DNA of 64,000 nucleotides from the NCBI RefSeq assembly GCF_040744945.1, contig NZ_CP160453.1, forward strand, positions 744,001 through 808,000, in the 5' to 3' direction. Below, piece after piece: positions 22,251-30,581 of this stretch. The first letter of the stretch is position 1, and every line of letters begins with the position of its first letter. Made by a program: the position numbers and the translations under genes. Under the pieces are notes generated by a model. It was not told the DNA's origin, searched no databases, and worked only from the letters and a program-made list of their open reading frames with translations. Origin of the DNA: Saccharothrix sp. HUAS TT1 (GTDB lineage Bacteria; Actinomycetota; Actinomycetes; Mycobacteriales; Pseudonocardiaceae).

Positions 22251-23564
22251 TCACACGCGCTCCCACAGGGCGGGCACCGCCGGCGGATCCCAGCCTGGTT
22301 GGGACGTGTGCCCCTGCAAGCACCGGTACCCGACGCCGCCGTACGTCACGAGGGAGCCGATCGCGTACGCGACGCCTGGCTGCCAGGTGGTCTGGCCCGG
22401 GTCCGTGGTGGTCGTCGTGGTCGGCGAGGTGGTGCTGGTTGGCGTGCCGCCGCTGACGACCAACTGGAGGCCGTAGACCTGGAGGATCTCGTTGACCGGC
22501 TGGAAGTAGATCGTCCCGCCGGACGTGCAGTTCCCGGAGCCACCGGAGGTGACGCCCTGCGCCTGGTCACCGGTCAGCCACGAGCCGCCGGAGTCGCCGG
22601 GTTCGGCGCAGGCGTTCGTGCGGGTCAGGCCGGTGATCGTGCCTTCGGGGTAGGTCACGGACGTGTTCTTCTGCTGGATGGTGCCGCAGCGCCAGCCCGT
22701 CGTGGAGCCGGAGCGGCAGACCGAGGCGCCCACCGGGGCCTCGGTGGAACCCGCCACCGGCACCGTGCCGGGGTAGCGGTTGACCAGCGCGCGGCCGGGG
22801 TTGCCGGCGGCCGTGCGGACCCAGGCGTAGTCGTTGCCGGGGAAGCTGGAGCCGGCGAACGTGCCGCTGGGCTGGGTGGTCGTCGCGCCCGTGCGGCCGC
22901 AGTGGCCGGCGGTGACGAACCCGCCGTTGACCGCGAACCCGACCGAGCACCGCGAGCCGCTGCCGATGTAGTACGCGTTGCCGCCGACCACGTCGATCAG
23001 CGGGCGCGGCTCCTCGGCGGACCGCTCGACCCGGACGTCCCGCTCCGCCAGCCCGCTGGCGAGGGCGAACGCCTTGGCGGCGGCCACGTCGTGGGCGAGC
23101 ACGACGACGGTGTTGGTCGGGGTGTCGACGTACCAGCCGGGCACGGACCTCGGCGCGCTGCGCGCGTTGCGGTCGAGCTTGACCTTGAGGGAGTCGAGCT
23201 GGGCGAGCGAGCGCTCGACCACCCTCGCCTCGGCGCCCGCCGCTTCGACGGCCTGGATCTGCGACGCGGCCGTGACGCCGACGACGAGCTTCGTGGCGTC
23301 GGCGTTCAGCCAGGCGCCCGCGAAGCCGGGCCCGAGCCCGGTCTTGAGGACGCTCTCCGTCCGGGCCGCGGCCGCTTCTCGGTGGATGCGGTCGCGGGCC
23401 TGGTCCGGCGTGAGGTGCAGGTCACGCGCCATGGCGGCGATCATGCCGCCGTCGGCGGCGGACTGCGGTGGAGGACCCGCGGTCGCGGTGGAGGTCAGTG
23501 CTGCCGCCAGTCCGGCAGCGCTCAGGACCGCCACGGCGACCGCGGCGACGGTACGTCGGGTCAT
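22251..23564 (-). CDS. Secreted S1 serine protease with carbohydrate-binding C-terminus (streptogrisin-like)
   Basis: Secreted pre-pro-protease of the alpha-lytic/streptogrisin group. Residues 1-30 are a signal peptide; about 35-185 match the alpha-lytic prodomain, which assists folding; the protease follows with catalytic His in VTAGHCG, Asp in GNDYAWV and Ser in GDSGGSW, plus paired cysteines. A Thr/Ser/Pro linker leads to a ~45-residue C-terminal CBM5/12-type module (WQPGVAYAIGSLVTYGG, YRCLQGH, PALWE) that normally binds chitin. The arrangement is that of streptogrisin C. A DasR-type operator about 110 bases upstream and a strong terminator downstream make it a single-gene unit. Confidence 0.93.
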   Translation of the reverse strand: MTRRTVAAVAVAVLSAAGLAAALTSTATAGPPPQSAADGGMIAAMARDLHLTPDQARDRIHREAAAARTESVLKTGLGPGFAGAWLNADATKLVVGVTAASQIQAVEAAGAEARVVERSLAQLDSLKVKLDRNARSAPRSVPGWYVDTPTNTVVVLAHDVAAAKAFALASGLAERDVRVERSAEEPRPLIDVVGGNAYYIGSGSRCSVGFAVNGGFVTAGHCGRTGATTTQPSGTFAGSSFPGNDYAWVRTAAGNPGRALVNRYPGTVPVAGSTEAPVGASVCRSGSTTGWRCGTIQQKNTSVTYPEGTITGLTRTNACAEPGDSGGSWLTGDQAQGVTSGGSGNCTSGGTIYFQPVNEILQVYGLQLVVSGGTPTSTTSPTTTTTTDPGQTTWQPGVAYAIGSLVTYGGVGYRCLQGHTSQPGWDPPAVPALWERV

Positions 23565-23671
23565 CCGCTGTCTCCTTGCAGGGGTGGTGACACGGGATGC
23601 GGGGCCGTGCCACCGACGCTAGCCGGCGAGGAGTCGCGGCGGATATGCCAGTCCAGTCATAACGCCGCGTT

Positions 23672-23686
23672 ATGGTCTAGTCCAAT
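23672..23686. promoter_or_regulatory. Candidate DasR operator (dre site)
   Basis: ATGGTCTAGTCCAAT matches the known dre consensus (ACTGGTCTAGACCACT) at its TGGTCTAGNCCA core. It lies about 110 bases upstream of the chitin-binding protease start, where DasR would couple expression to N-acetylglucosamine. An additional palindrome, CATAAC-GCCGC-GTTATG (23658-23674), abuts it and may be part of the promoter region. Confidence 0.7.
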
Positions 23687-23718
23687 CCCGCCCTCGGTCG
23701 AACTCGGGCGGGTGCCCG

Positions 23719-24342
23719 CTACGCGACCCGCTGCCCCGACAGGTCGGGCCGGAAGATCCACCCGTCCTGCCGGAAGCCCTTCACCTCGACGTCGACCCGG
23801 TCGAACGCCACCCGGCCGAGCCCGCGCTCGCCGCTGGTCACGACGTCCTGGTAGAACCGGTCGGAAATGATCAGCCCGAGGTGGTGGGCTGGGTCGCGGT
23901 CGAGGAACGCGCGCAGCGGTTCGGCGTCGACCAGCCTCGCCGTGGCCACCACCGCCGGACCGGCCAGGTGCGGCCCGTTGACCGTGGTCTCGCCGTGGTC
24001 CAACGCACACCGCACCCGCAACCGGTGCCGGTCGTCGGCACGGCGGTTGACGTCGTCCAGGGCGATGACGAACTCGTGCAGCAGGAAGTCGGCCAGGAGC
24101 CACGCCTTCGGCACTTCGGGCCCGATGAGCACGGTCATGCTGTCGCCATCGGGCCGGACCTGCACCGCCGCCGTGGGGAACAACCGGCGGAGCCCGCCCT
24201 CGACCGCCTTGTCCACGACGAACTGCAACTGGGCGTCCAGGAAGGTCTGCCGGTCGGGCGCGCCGGAACTGGAGTGGACGATGTCCACCCGCAGGACGTT
24301 GCGAGGTAGGGGGAGTGAGTCCACGTGCATCTCCGACGTCAT
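23719..24342 (-). CDS. Class III nucleotidyl-cyclase-homology protein
   Basis: A 207-residue soluble protein that resembles a single class III cyclase homology domain. The first strand LRVDIVHSS has an Asp at the position of the first metal aspartate; RPDGDSMTVLI corresponds to the GDG hairpin with the second aspartate; RVRCALDHGETTVNGPHLAGPAVVATARLVD matches the segment that follows in cyclases. Substrate-specifying Lys/Asp and transition-state Asn/Arg residues are not clearly conserved. It may be a catalytic cyclase, an inactive one or a nucleotide sensor; I cannot tell. It follows the Crp/Fnr gene by 25 bases and is probably co-transcribed with it. Confidence 0.55.
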   Translation of the reverse strand: MTSEMHVDSLPLPRNVLRVDIVHSSSGAPDRQTFLDAQLQFVVDKAVEGGLRRLFPTAAVQVRPDGDSMTVLIGPEVPKAWLLADFLLHEFVIALDDVNRRADDRHRLRVRCALDHGETTVNGPHLAGPAVVATARLVDAEPLRAFLDRDPAHHLGLIISDRFYQDVVTSGERGLGRVAFDRVDVEVKGFRQDGWIFRPDLSGQRVA

Positions 24343-24367
24343 GTCTCGAAGTGGCGGCTGTTACCAC

Positions 24368-25078
24368 TCACCCTTGAGGACAGACGCCGATTCCACGACA
24401 ACAAATGATGCCGTCTCCGTAGATTTGCGTTGACACGGCCGCATCGGCCACGGCGCGCAGGCACCGGACGCACGGCACCACCACCTTGCGGTACTCCGAA
24501 TGCACCAGGTTCCGCTTCTTCAACTTCAACCACACGCGCTGCACCGTCACCCGTGACGACTGCGCATAGGCGGCGATCTCCTGCTGGGTGTACGGGATGA
24601 CGGCGCCGCGGGACCCGTCGGAGTACCGGTCGGCCAGCGTGGCGACGGCGCGCAGCACGCGAATCGACCTCTCGGCCGACTGGCTCTCGGCCTCCCGCAA
24701 CAGGACCACCACCCGGCGCAGAACGCCCGGCCACAGGTGGGGGTGGGTGTGCAGGAAATGGAAGAAAGCGCTTTTGGTGATCTTGATCGCGGTCACCACC
24801 GGACTCCGGGCGATCACCGAGGCGGACCGCCGCCCGTCTTCCTCGACGCAGGCGATCTCACCCAGCAGTTCACCGCGACCGCAGATGTTGAGCAGGCGTT
24901 CCTTGCCACCGACGTCGCTCTTCACGATCTTGACGTCACCGAAGTCGATCAATAGCACGTAGTTGCCCCGCTGACCCTCCGCCATCATCACCGCGCCACT
25001 CCGGTAGGAAATCCTCGTGCCCGACCGGTACAGCTCATCCTGTTCGACACCGCTCAGTTGTGCCATGAAGTTGGTCAT
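24368..25078 (-). CDS. Crp/Fnr family transcriptional regulator
   Basis: A 236-residue regulator with an N-terminal cyclic-nucleotide-binding beta-roll (SGAVMMAEGQRGNYVLLIDFGDVKIV; GELLGEIACVEEDGRRSASVIA, close to the phosphate-binding cassette) and a C-terminal winged helix (YTQQEIAAYAQSSRVTVQRVW recognition region). The last 40 residues carry five cysteines (PCVRC, ICC and a final GVC), an unusual tail that could bind metal or sense redox. ATG at 25078 chosen since upstream reading lacks similarity. It precedes the cyclase-homology gene, suggesting a made-and-sensed nucleotide signal; that is inference. Confidence 0.88.
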   Translation of the reverse strand: MTNFMAQLSGVEQDELYRSGTRISYRSGAVMMAEGQRGNYVLLIDFGDVKIVKSDVGGKERLLNICGRGELLGEIACVEEDGRRSASVIARSPVVTAIKITKSAFFHFLHTHPHLWPGVLRRVVVLLREAESQSAERSIRVLRAVATLADRYSDGSRGAVIPYTQQEIAAYAQSSRVTVQRVWLKLKKRNLVHSEYRKVVVPCVRCLRAVADAAVSTQIYGDGIICCRGIGVCPQG

Positions 25079-25097
25079 GCCCTGCCGACTCCCTGAC

Positions 25098-25230
25098 CGA
25101 ATTCCAGTGGGACGGGAAACCCGCCCGGCCACCCTCGCACCGCAAGATCGAATTCCACTGGCTGTGGATTCACCCGATCGTCATCCAATTGGGTGACACT
25201 TTGCCGCGTGGTGGGACGAATTTCCAGTCG
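25098..25230. repeat. Three CGAATTCCA-type repeats upstream of the Crp/Fnr gene
   Basis: CGAATTCCAGTGG at 25098-25110, CGAATTCCACTGG at 25149-25161 and CGAATTTCCAGTCG at 25217-25230 share an AT-rich core that stands out in this GC-rich DNA. They lie within 160 bases upstream of the regulator start, so they may be binding sites of the regulator itself. Confidence 0.4.
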
Positions 25231-25314
25231 ACAGGACGGACGGTCCCCACCCGTCGCCGAACGGTGTCGAAAGCACCGCACGAGCGAATCGCCGAGCCGT
25301 TCGGGACGGGCCGT

Positions 25315-28300
25315 TCAGAGCAGGCTGAGCTGGGTGCCCTTGCTCCTGCGCCGCGGCTGGGCGTCGCCCACCTGCTCGAACGACTTCAACGACGCCAGGA
25401 ACGGCGACCGGGGCCGCCCGGTCGTGTGGCTGAGGTACAGGTGCCGCTGCGCCCTGGTCATCCCCACGAACAGCAGCCGGCGCTCCTCGTCCACCGCCTC
25501 GGGGTCGTCGTCACCCGGCCAGCGCATCGGCAGCAGGCCGTCCTCGCAGCCCACGACGAACACCACCGGGAACTCCAGCCCCTTCGACGCGTGCAGCGTG
25601 AGCAACGAGATCCGGTCCGCCCTCGGGTCCCAGGTGTCGACCTCCACGCCCAGCGCCAGCGCCGTGTGGAAGCGCTCGAAGTCCGACCCGCACTCGGCCG
25701 CCAGCGGCTTCAGCAGCTCGTACGCCGTGTGGTCGTCCCCGGCCACCGCGCGCACCCGCTCCAGCACCGTCGCCCCGCCGGTGAACCCCAGGTCGTGCGC
25801 GATCCGCGCCACGCCGGGCCGGTCCAGCAGCCGGTCGTGCGAGCGCTTCTGGAACGGCAGGCCGGACCGGGTCAGCGCCTCGACCAGCGCCCGCGACTGC
25901 CGATCGGTCCGGTACAGCACGGCGAAGTCGGAGAAGCTCAGGCCGTCAGTGCCGTCGCCGTGCACCCGACCGCTGTCGAGCGCGTGGAACGACGCCCCGC
26001 CCAGCACCTGCTCGATCGTCCGCGCCACGAACGCCGCCTCGGCGCCCTCCGACGACGCGTGGTGCACGCCGATCGCCGCCGTGCCGTGGTCCACCATGGG
26101 CCGCAGCTCGCGCCCCGGCACGAGGGACGTCGGCGCGATCACCTCCAGCGCACCCGTCACCACCGCGGCGGACGACCGGTAGTTCCTGGTCAGCTGCACG
26201 GTCCGGGCGTCGGCGAAGTCCTCCCGGAACCGCAGGAAGAACCCGACGTCGGCGCCGCGGAACCGGTAGATCGCCTGGTCCGGGTCGCCGATCGCGGTCA
26301 GGTTGCCGTCCGGCGGCACGAGCAGCCGCAGCAGCCGGTACTGCTGCTCGTCCACGTCCTGGTACTCGTCCACCGACACCCAGCGCCACCGGGCGCGGTA
26401 GGCGTCGACCAGGTCCGGCGCGGAGTCCAGCAGCTCCAGCGGCAGCGTGATCAGGTCCTCGAAGTCCACCAGGTCCTGCGCCCGCAGCGCCTTCTTGTAC
26501 CGGGGGTCCGCGCCCGCGACGAGCGCCCGCGCCTCCTTCTCGTCGGCGACGACGGTCAGCGCCACCGCCAGCTGCCGGTCCGGGTCCGCCACCTCGAACG
26601 ACGCCGACAGCCCCACCGCCGCGTGGTGCTCGCGCAGGACCAGCACGCCGAGCGAGTGGAACGTGGCGATGGTCAACGAGTCGACGGCGTCGGGCGCGAG
26701 GGCGGCCAGCCGCTCGGCCAGCTCCTCCGCCGCCCGCCGGGTGAACGTGATCGCCAGGCACTCGGTCGCCGGCACGCCCCGGGACGTCACCAGGTCCGCG
26801 ATCCGGTGCGTCAGCGTCCGCGTCTTGCCCGTGCCCGGCCCGGCGATGATCAGCAGCGGCCCGCCGGCCACCTCCGCCGCCGCCCGCTGCTCGGGGTCCA
26901 GCCCGGCCAGCAGCCCGTCCGGCGGCGCGACCGGCGCGACCGGGACGGCGGACGCGGTCGGGACGAGGGCCGCGGGCTCCGGGCGTTCCGCGGCAGGACG
27001 GGCAGCGGGCGCGGCGGGGGCGTAGTCGAACAGGGCGAACGCGGACCGCCGCCGCTCCAGCTCACCCGGCTCGAACACCCGGATCACGCCGTACTCGCCG
27101 TCGTACCCGGAGTCGCGCACCACCTCGCCGCGCCGCAGCCGGGTCACCGCCTCGCCCAGCAGCGGCGAGTGCGCGGCGATGTCCTCCACCGGCACGTCCT
27201 GCAGGATCACCAGCTCCGGCCCGAGCGCGGCGGTCAGCTTGTCGATCTCCGACAGCACCTTCTTGCTCTTCGGACCGGTGCCGACGATCTCGCTGACGAC
27301 CTCCGGCAGCGGCACCAGGCTGGTGAACCCGGCCGCGCCGGCCGGTCGCGTCCCGTGCGGCCGGTCCGCCAGCTCCTCCACCCGGCTGAGCACCCCGACC
27401 GTCAACGGCTTGCCGCACTCGGGGCAGATCCCCTTGTGCGCCAACGTCTCCCGGGGCTCCATCCGCACGCCGCACTTGCGGTGCCCGTCGACGTGGTACT
27501 TGCCCTCCTCGGGGAAGAACTCCAGCGACCCGGCGAACCCCTCGCCGGTCTCCAGCGCCGCGCGCACCGAGTAGTAGTCCAGTTCGGTGTCGAACACGGT
27601 CGCCTCGCGCCCCAGCACCGGCGGCGAGTGCGCGTCCGAGTTGCTGACCAGCCGATACTTGTCCAGCCCGGACACCCGCCAGTTCATCTCCGGGTCGGAC
27701 GACAACCCGGTCTCCACGGCGAAGACGTGCGGAGCGAGGTCGACGTAGCAGTCCTCGATCGCGTCGAACCCGGACTTCGACCCGAGCACCGCGAACCACG
27801 GCGTCCACACGTGCGCGGGCACCAGGTAGCCGCCGCACTCCAGCGTGATCTCCAGCAGGTCGCGCGAGTCGAGCCCGAGGATGGGCCGCCCGTCGGAACC
27901 GAGGTTGCCGATCTTGCCCAGCCGGGCGTTGAACCGCGCCGCCGACGCCAGGTCCGGCATGTAGACGAGGTGGTGCACCTTGCGGGTGCGGTCACCGCGC
28001 TTGTAGATCGTGGAGATCTCCACCGACAGCATGAACCGCACCGGCTTCGCCGCCAGCGACGGCGGCAGCCGGCGGTCGATGTCGCGGTCCAGGTCGTCGC
28101 GCAGCCGGAACAACCCGGGCGACGCCTCGACCAGGCTCTCGGTCAGGTGGTCGTACCAGGCGGGGTGGGTGAAGTCGCCGGTGCCGACCAGCGAGATCCC
28201 CTTGCGCCGGGCCCACCAGGTGAGGTGTTCGAGGTCGCAGTCGCGGCTGCAGGCCCGGGAGTACTTGGAGTGGATGTGGAGATCGGCCACGAAGCGCACC

Positions 28301-28317
28301 GCGCCGATCGTAGTCAC
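25315..28317 (-). CDS. Endonuclease Q-like PHP nuclease fused to UvrD-type helicase
   Basis: A 1000-residue two-part DNA-repair protein. Residues 8-430 match endonuclease Q: PHP metal motifs ADLHIHSKYS (His14, His16), GTGDFTHP (Asp48), SVEIS (Glu100), VHHL, PAHVWTP (His169) and SNSDAHS (Asp228, His230), then a zinc finger with C282, C298 and C301 followed by LTVGVLSRVEELADR. A Pro/Ala linker (430-468) leads to a compact UvrD helicase: Q-motif near 477, Walker A GPGTGKT at 493-499, SVDEYQDV, GDPDQAIYRFRG, LTRNYRSS, LTLHASKGLEFP and FVGMTRAQ. EndoQ nicks 5' of deaminated bases; the fused helicase could unwind from the nick. GTG at 28317; VRFVADL at 28299 is another start. Confidence 0.87.
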   Translation of the reverse strand: MTTIGAVRFVADLHIHSKYSRACSRDCDLEHLTWWARRKGISLVGTGDFTHPAWYDHLTESLVEASPGLFRLRDDLDRDIDRRLPPSLAAKPVRFMLSVEISTIYKRGDRTRKVHHLVYMPDLASAARFNARLGKIGNLGSDGRPILGLDSRDLLEITLECGGYLVPAHVWTPWFAVLGSKSGFDAIEDCYVDLAPHVFAVETGLSSDPEMNWRVSGLDKYRLVSNSDAHSPPVLGREATVFDTELDYYSVRAALETGEGFAGSLEFFPEEGKYHVDGHRKCGVRMEPRETLAHKGICPECGKPLTVGVLSRVEELADRPHGTRPAGAAGFTSLVPLPEVVSEIVGTGPKSKKVLSEIDKLTAALGPELVILQDVPVEDIAAHSPLLGEAVTRLRRGEVVRDSGYDGEYGVIRVFEPGELERRRSAFALFDYAPAAPAARPAAERPEPAALVPTASAVPVAPVAPPDGLLAGLDPEQRAAAEVAGGPLLIIAGPGTGKTRTLTHRIADLVTSRGVPATECLAITFTRRAAEELAERLAALAPDAVDSLTIATFHSLGVLVLREHHAAVGLSASFEVADPDRQLAVALTVVADEKEARALVAGADPRYKKALRAQDLVDFEDLITLPLELLDSAPDLVDAYRARWRWVSVDEYQDVDEQQYRLLRLLVPPDGNLTAIGDPDQAIYRFRGADVGFFLRFREDFADARTVQLTRNYRSSAAVVTGALEVIAPTSLVPGRELRPMVDHGTAAIGVHHASSEGAEAAFVARTIEQVLGGASFHALDSGRVHGDGTDGLSFSDFAVLYRTDRQSRALVEALTRSGLPFQKRSHDRLLDRPGVARIAHDLGFTGGATVLERVRAVAGDDHTAYELLKPLAAECGSDFERFHTALALGVEVDTWDPRADRISLLTLHASKGLEFPVVFVVGCEDGLLPMRWPGDDDPEAVDEERRLLFVGMTRAQRHLYLSHTTGRPRSPFLASLKSFEQVGDAQPRRRSKGTQLSLL

Positions 28318-28396
28318 CCGGGTCCGCCCGTTCCGGTGAGCCCGGTCCGCTGCCCGGCCGCTGCCCGGCTGCTGTCCGGCCCGCTGCCCGGCCCGC

Positions 28397-30307
28397 CTAG
28401 CCGGTCGTCCGGAGCCGGTGCGCGTGCCGCAGGATGCGGTTCAGCGCCGCCCGCTTGCCGGGGTGGAGCACGACCAGCGCCCGCACCGCCCGCGTCCGGG
28501 CGATCCAGGCCGGGTTGGGCGCGAGGTGCCGCGCCAGCGCCCGCAGCCGCTTCTCCGACGCCGGTTTCACCCTGGCCTCGCCGACCAGGTCCTCCAGGCA
28601 CTCGAACGCCCGGTCGCTGGTCTCCGGGTCGGTCAACGCGCGCACGGCCAACGTGGTCAGCTGGTCCGGGTGCGCGGCGAACAGCTCCTCCGAGCGGAAG
28701 TACGGGTAGTAGCCGGTGATCCACATCGCCAGCGGCAGCGCGACCCGCGCGAGCTTGCGGTCCGTCGTCCACCGCAGGACGGCGTCCAGCACCGCCTCCC
28801 GGTGCTCCTCCGCGTCGAGCAGCGACAGGACCACGGCGACGACGGCGTTCTGCGGGGTCAGGCGGGGTGAGCGGGCGATGAGCTCCAAGCGCCGCAGCGC
28901 CTCGTCCAGCGGTCGGGCAGCGGACAGGGCGAGGCTGAACCACGCGGCCGTGGCCTGCCGGTAGGCGGTGCCGTCCACCCAGGCGTCGACGGTCTGCGAG
29001 ACGAGTTCGCCGTACCGCTCGTCCAGGCGCGCCGCCACGGCCGCGGCGAGCGTCTGGTGGGTCAGGGCGCTGCTGCCGGCCAGGCGGTCGAGCAGGTGCA
29101 GCGGCTCGTGCGCCGGGACCTCGGTGACGATCGTGATCAGCGCGCGCTGCACCGCCTCGCGGAAGCGCCGGGTCACGGTCGGCGAGCACATCCACCGCCA
29201 CAGCTCGTCCTGCGCCAGCGGGTACTCCCGCGACAGCCGGCGCAGCACGACCCCCGCCCAGCCCTGCCGGGCGAAGTGGACCGTCTCCTCCCGCAGCCCC
29301 TGGTGCACGGGGTGGTCGCGCACCGCCGTGGTGGCGGACACCGCCGCCAGCAGCGCGTTCTTCGACGTCGAGAACGGCGGGTGCGCGCGGAACTCGTCCT
29401 CCTTCACGTGCGTCTTGCGCAGGGCCTCGTCCAACTTGACGGCGCCGGCCACCACCTCGTCGTAGGGCTGGTGCTCCAGCACCGCGATCGCGAACGACAG
29501 CGCGAGCCCTAGGTCCGACAACCCGTCGAGGTGGCGCTCGACCGCCTGCTCGACGTCCTCCTTCAGCTCCGCCAGCGCGGCGTCCAGCCCCAGGTCGCCC
29601 GCGCAGACCCGGATCGCGAGGTCCGCCGCGCGCACCGCCTTCTCCGGCGGCGCGCCGTCCTCCAGCGCGAGCTCGCCCTTGACCAGGACCAGCGGCCCGT
29701 CCGGGTCCGCGACCCGCCGCCGGTCGATCTCGACCCGGGCGACGTCCTCGGCGGGTGGCGCGGTCAGCCGGGCCAGGTGGCCGCGAGCCGCGGCGGGCGC
29801 CTGCGCGTCGGTGTCGACCACGATCACCAGGTGGCACTCGTCCGCCCGCACGCGCCTGGCGGTCTGCTCGAAGTCCAGGCCGCCGAAGTGGCTGTGCGCG
29901 GTCTCCCGCGCGTCCCACACGTAGCCGGTGCCCTCGTCCAGGTCCTCGAAGCTGCCCAACGGGCGCTCGCGGCCGATCTCCACCACGTCCCGCGCCCCGA
30001 CGTCCACCAGCAGCCGACGGGCCGCGTAGGAACGCCCGGTGCCCGGCCCGGCCAGCACGACCACGCCGTGGGCGGCGAGGATCCGCGCGGCGTCACCGAA
30101 CCCACCCGGCGGCACGAAGTGGTGGCGCACGTCGTCCAGCTCGGCGCGGGTGGCGCGCAGGGCCACGAGCTTCGTCTCGCGCTCGACGCCGAAGTGGATG
30201 CCACCGTGCACCACGCCGGCCTGGACGCCCTTGAACGCGCCGCCTTCGACCGAGTTCTCGACCGGGATCAGGCGGAGTTCGTCGGGGACCTCGTCTTCAC
30301 CGCTCAC
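28397..30307 (-). CDS. P-loop protein with arginine in place of the Walker A lysine; conflict-system-like
   Basis: A 636-residue protein of unknown function. Residues 17-40 carry a G-VQAGVVHGGIHF segment, a motif I recognise near the N-terminus of actinobacterial STAND/NACHT and caspase-like conflict proteins. A P-loop follows at 87-94, GPGTGRSY, where the invariant lysine is arginine; a possible Walker B is HLVIVVDTD at about 159-167. The rest (from about 240) is alpha-helical and Leu/Ala/Arg-rich, like helical repeats. No membrane segment. GTG at 30307. It lies just 3' of tRNA-Ala and 79 bases before the EndoQ-helicase gene, same strand. ATP hydrolysis and a defence role are not shown. Confidence 0.55.
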   Translation of the reverse strand: MSGEDEVPDELRLIPVENSVEGGAFKGVQAGVVHGGIHFGVERETKLVALRATRAELDDVRHHFVPPGGFGDAARILAAHGVVVLAGPGTGRSYAARRLLVDVGARDVVEIGRERPLGSFEDLDEGTGYVWDARETAHSHFGGLDFEQTARRVRADECHLVIVVDTDAQAPAAARGHLARLTAPPAEDVARVEIDRRRVADPDGPLVLVKGELALEDGAPPEKAVRAADLAIRVCAGDLGLDAALAELKEDVEQAVERHLDGLSDLGLALSFAIAVLEHQPYDEVVAGAVKLDEALRKTHVKEDEFRAHPPFSTSKNALLAAVSATTAVRDHPVHQGLREETVHFARQGWAGVVLRRLSREYPLAQDELWRWMCSPTVTRRFREAVQRALITIVTEVPAHEPLHLLDRLAGSSALTHQTLAAAVAARLDERYGELVSQTVDAWVDGTAYRQATAAWFSLALSAARPLDEALRRLELIARSPRLTPQNAVVAVVLSLLDAEEHREAVLDAVLRWTTDRKLARVALPLAMWITGYYPYFRSEELFAAHPDQLTTLAVRALTDPETSDRAFECLEDLVGEARVKPASEKRLRALARHLAPNPAWIARTRAVRALVVLHPGKRAALNRILRHAHRLRTTG

Positions 30308-30396
30308 ACGGCAATCCTGGCGAGCCGGGCGGCGGTGTTCTCCCGGGAATTGCGGTTTCAGCCGACCCGATCGCGCCGAACCGCCCCGGACGTGCG

Positions 30397-30432
30397 AAAA
30401 GGGCGGAGCCGGTATTACCGGCATCCGCCCTT
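30397..30432 (-). terminator. Terminator downstream of tRNA-Ala
   Basis: On the minus strand AAGGGCGGA and TCCGCCCTT arms, with an inner GCCGGT/ACCGGC stem, form a long hairpin ending in TTTT. It starts about 14 bases beyond the tRNA 3' end, so it should separate the tRNA from the following P-loop gene. Confidence 0.88.
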
Positions 30433-30445
30433 GCGCACTTACCCG

Positions 30446-30518
30446 TGGAGCTGAGGGGAATCGAACCCCTGACCTACTCGATGCGAACGAGTCGCGCTAC
30501 CAACTGCGCTACAGCCCC
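30446..30518 (-). tRNA. tRNA-Ala (anticodon CGC)
   Basis: A full 73-base cloverleaf. Acceptor GGGGCTG pairs with CAGCTCC and includes the G3-U70 pair that defines alanine tRNA. D-arm GCGC-AGTTGGTA-GCGC, anticodon arm ACTCG-TTCGCAT-CGAGT with CGC at the anticodon, T-arm AGGGG-TTCGATT-CCCCT, discriminator A. CCA is not encoded. It reads GCG codons, very common in this genome. Confidence 0.98.
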
Positions 30519-30581
30519 GTGTTCCGTTGTCGTGCGGGAGGAAGCATATCAGTAGTCGGGGGGTGGTTTCGCCACCCCCCT

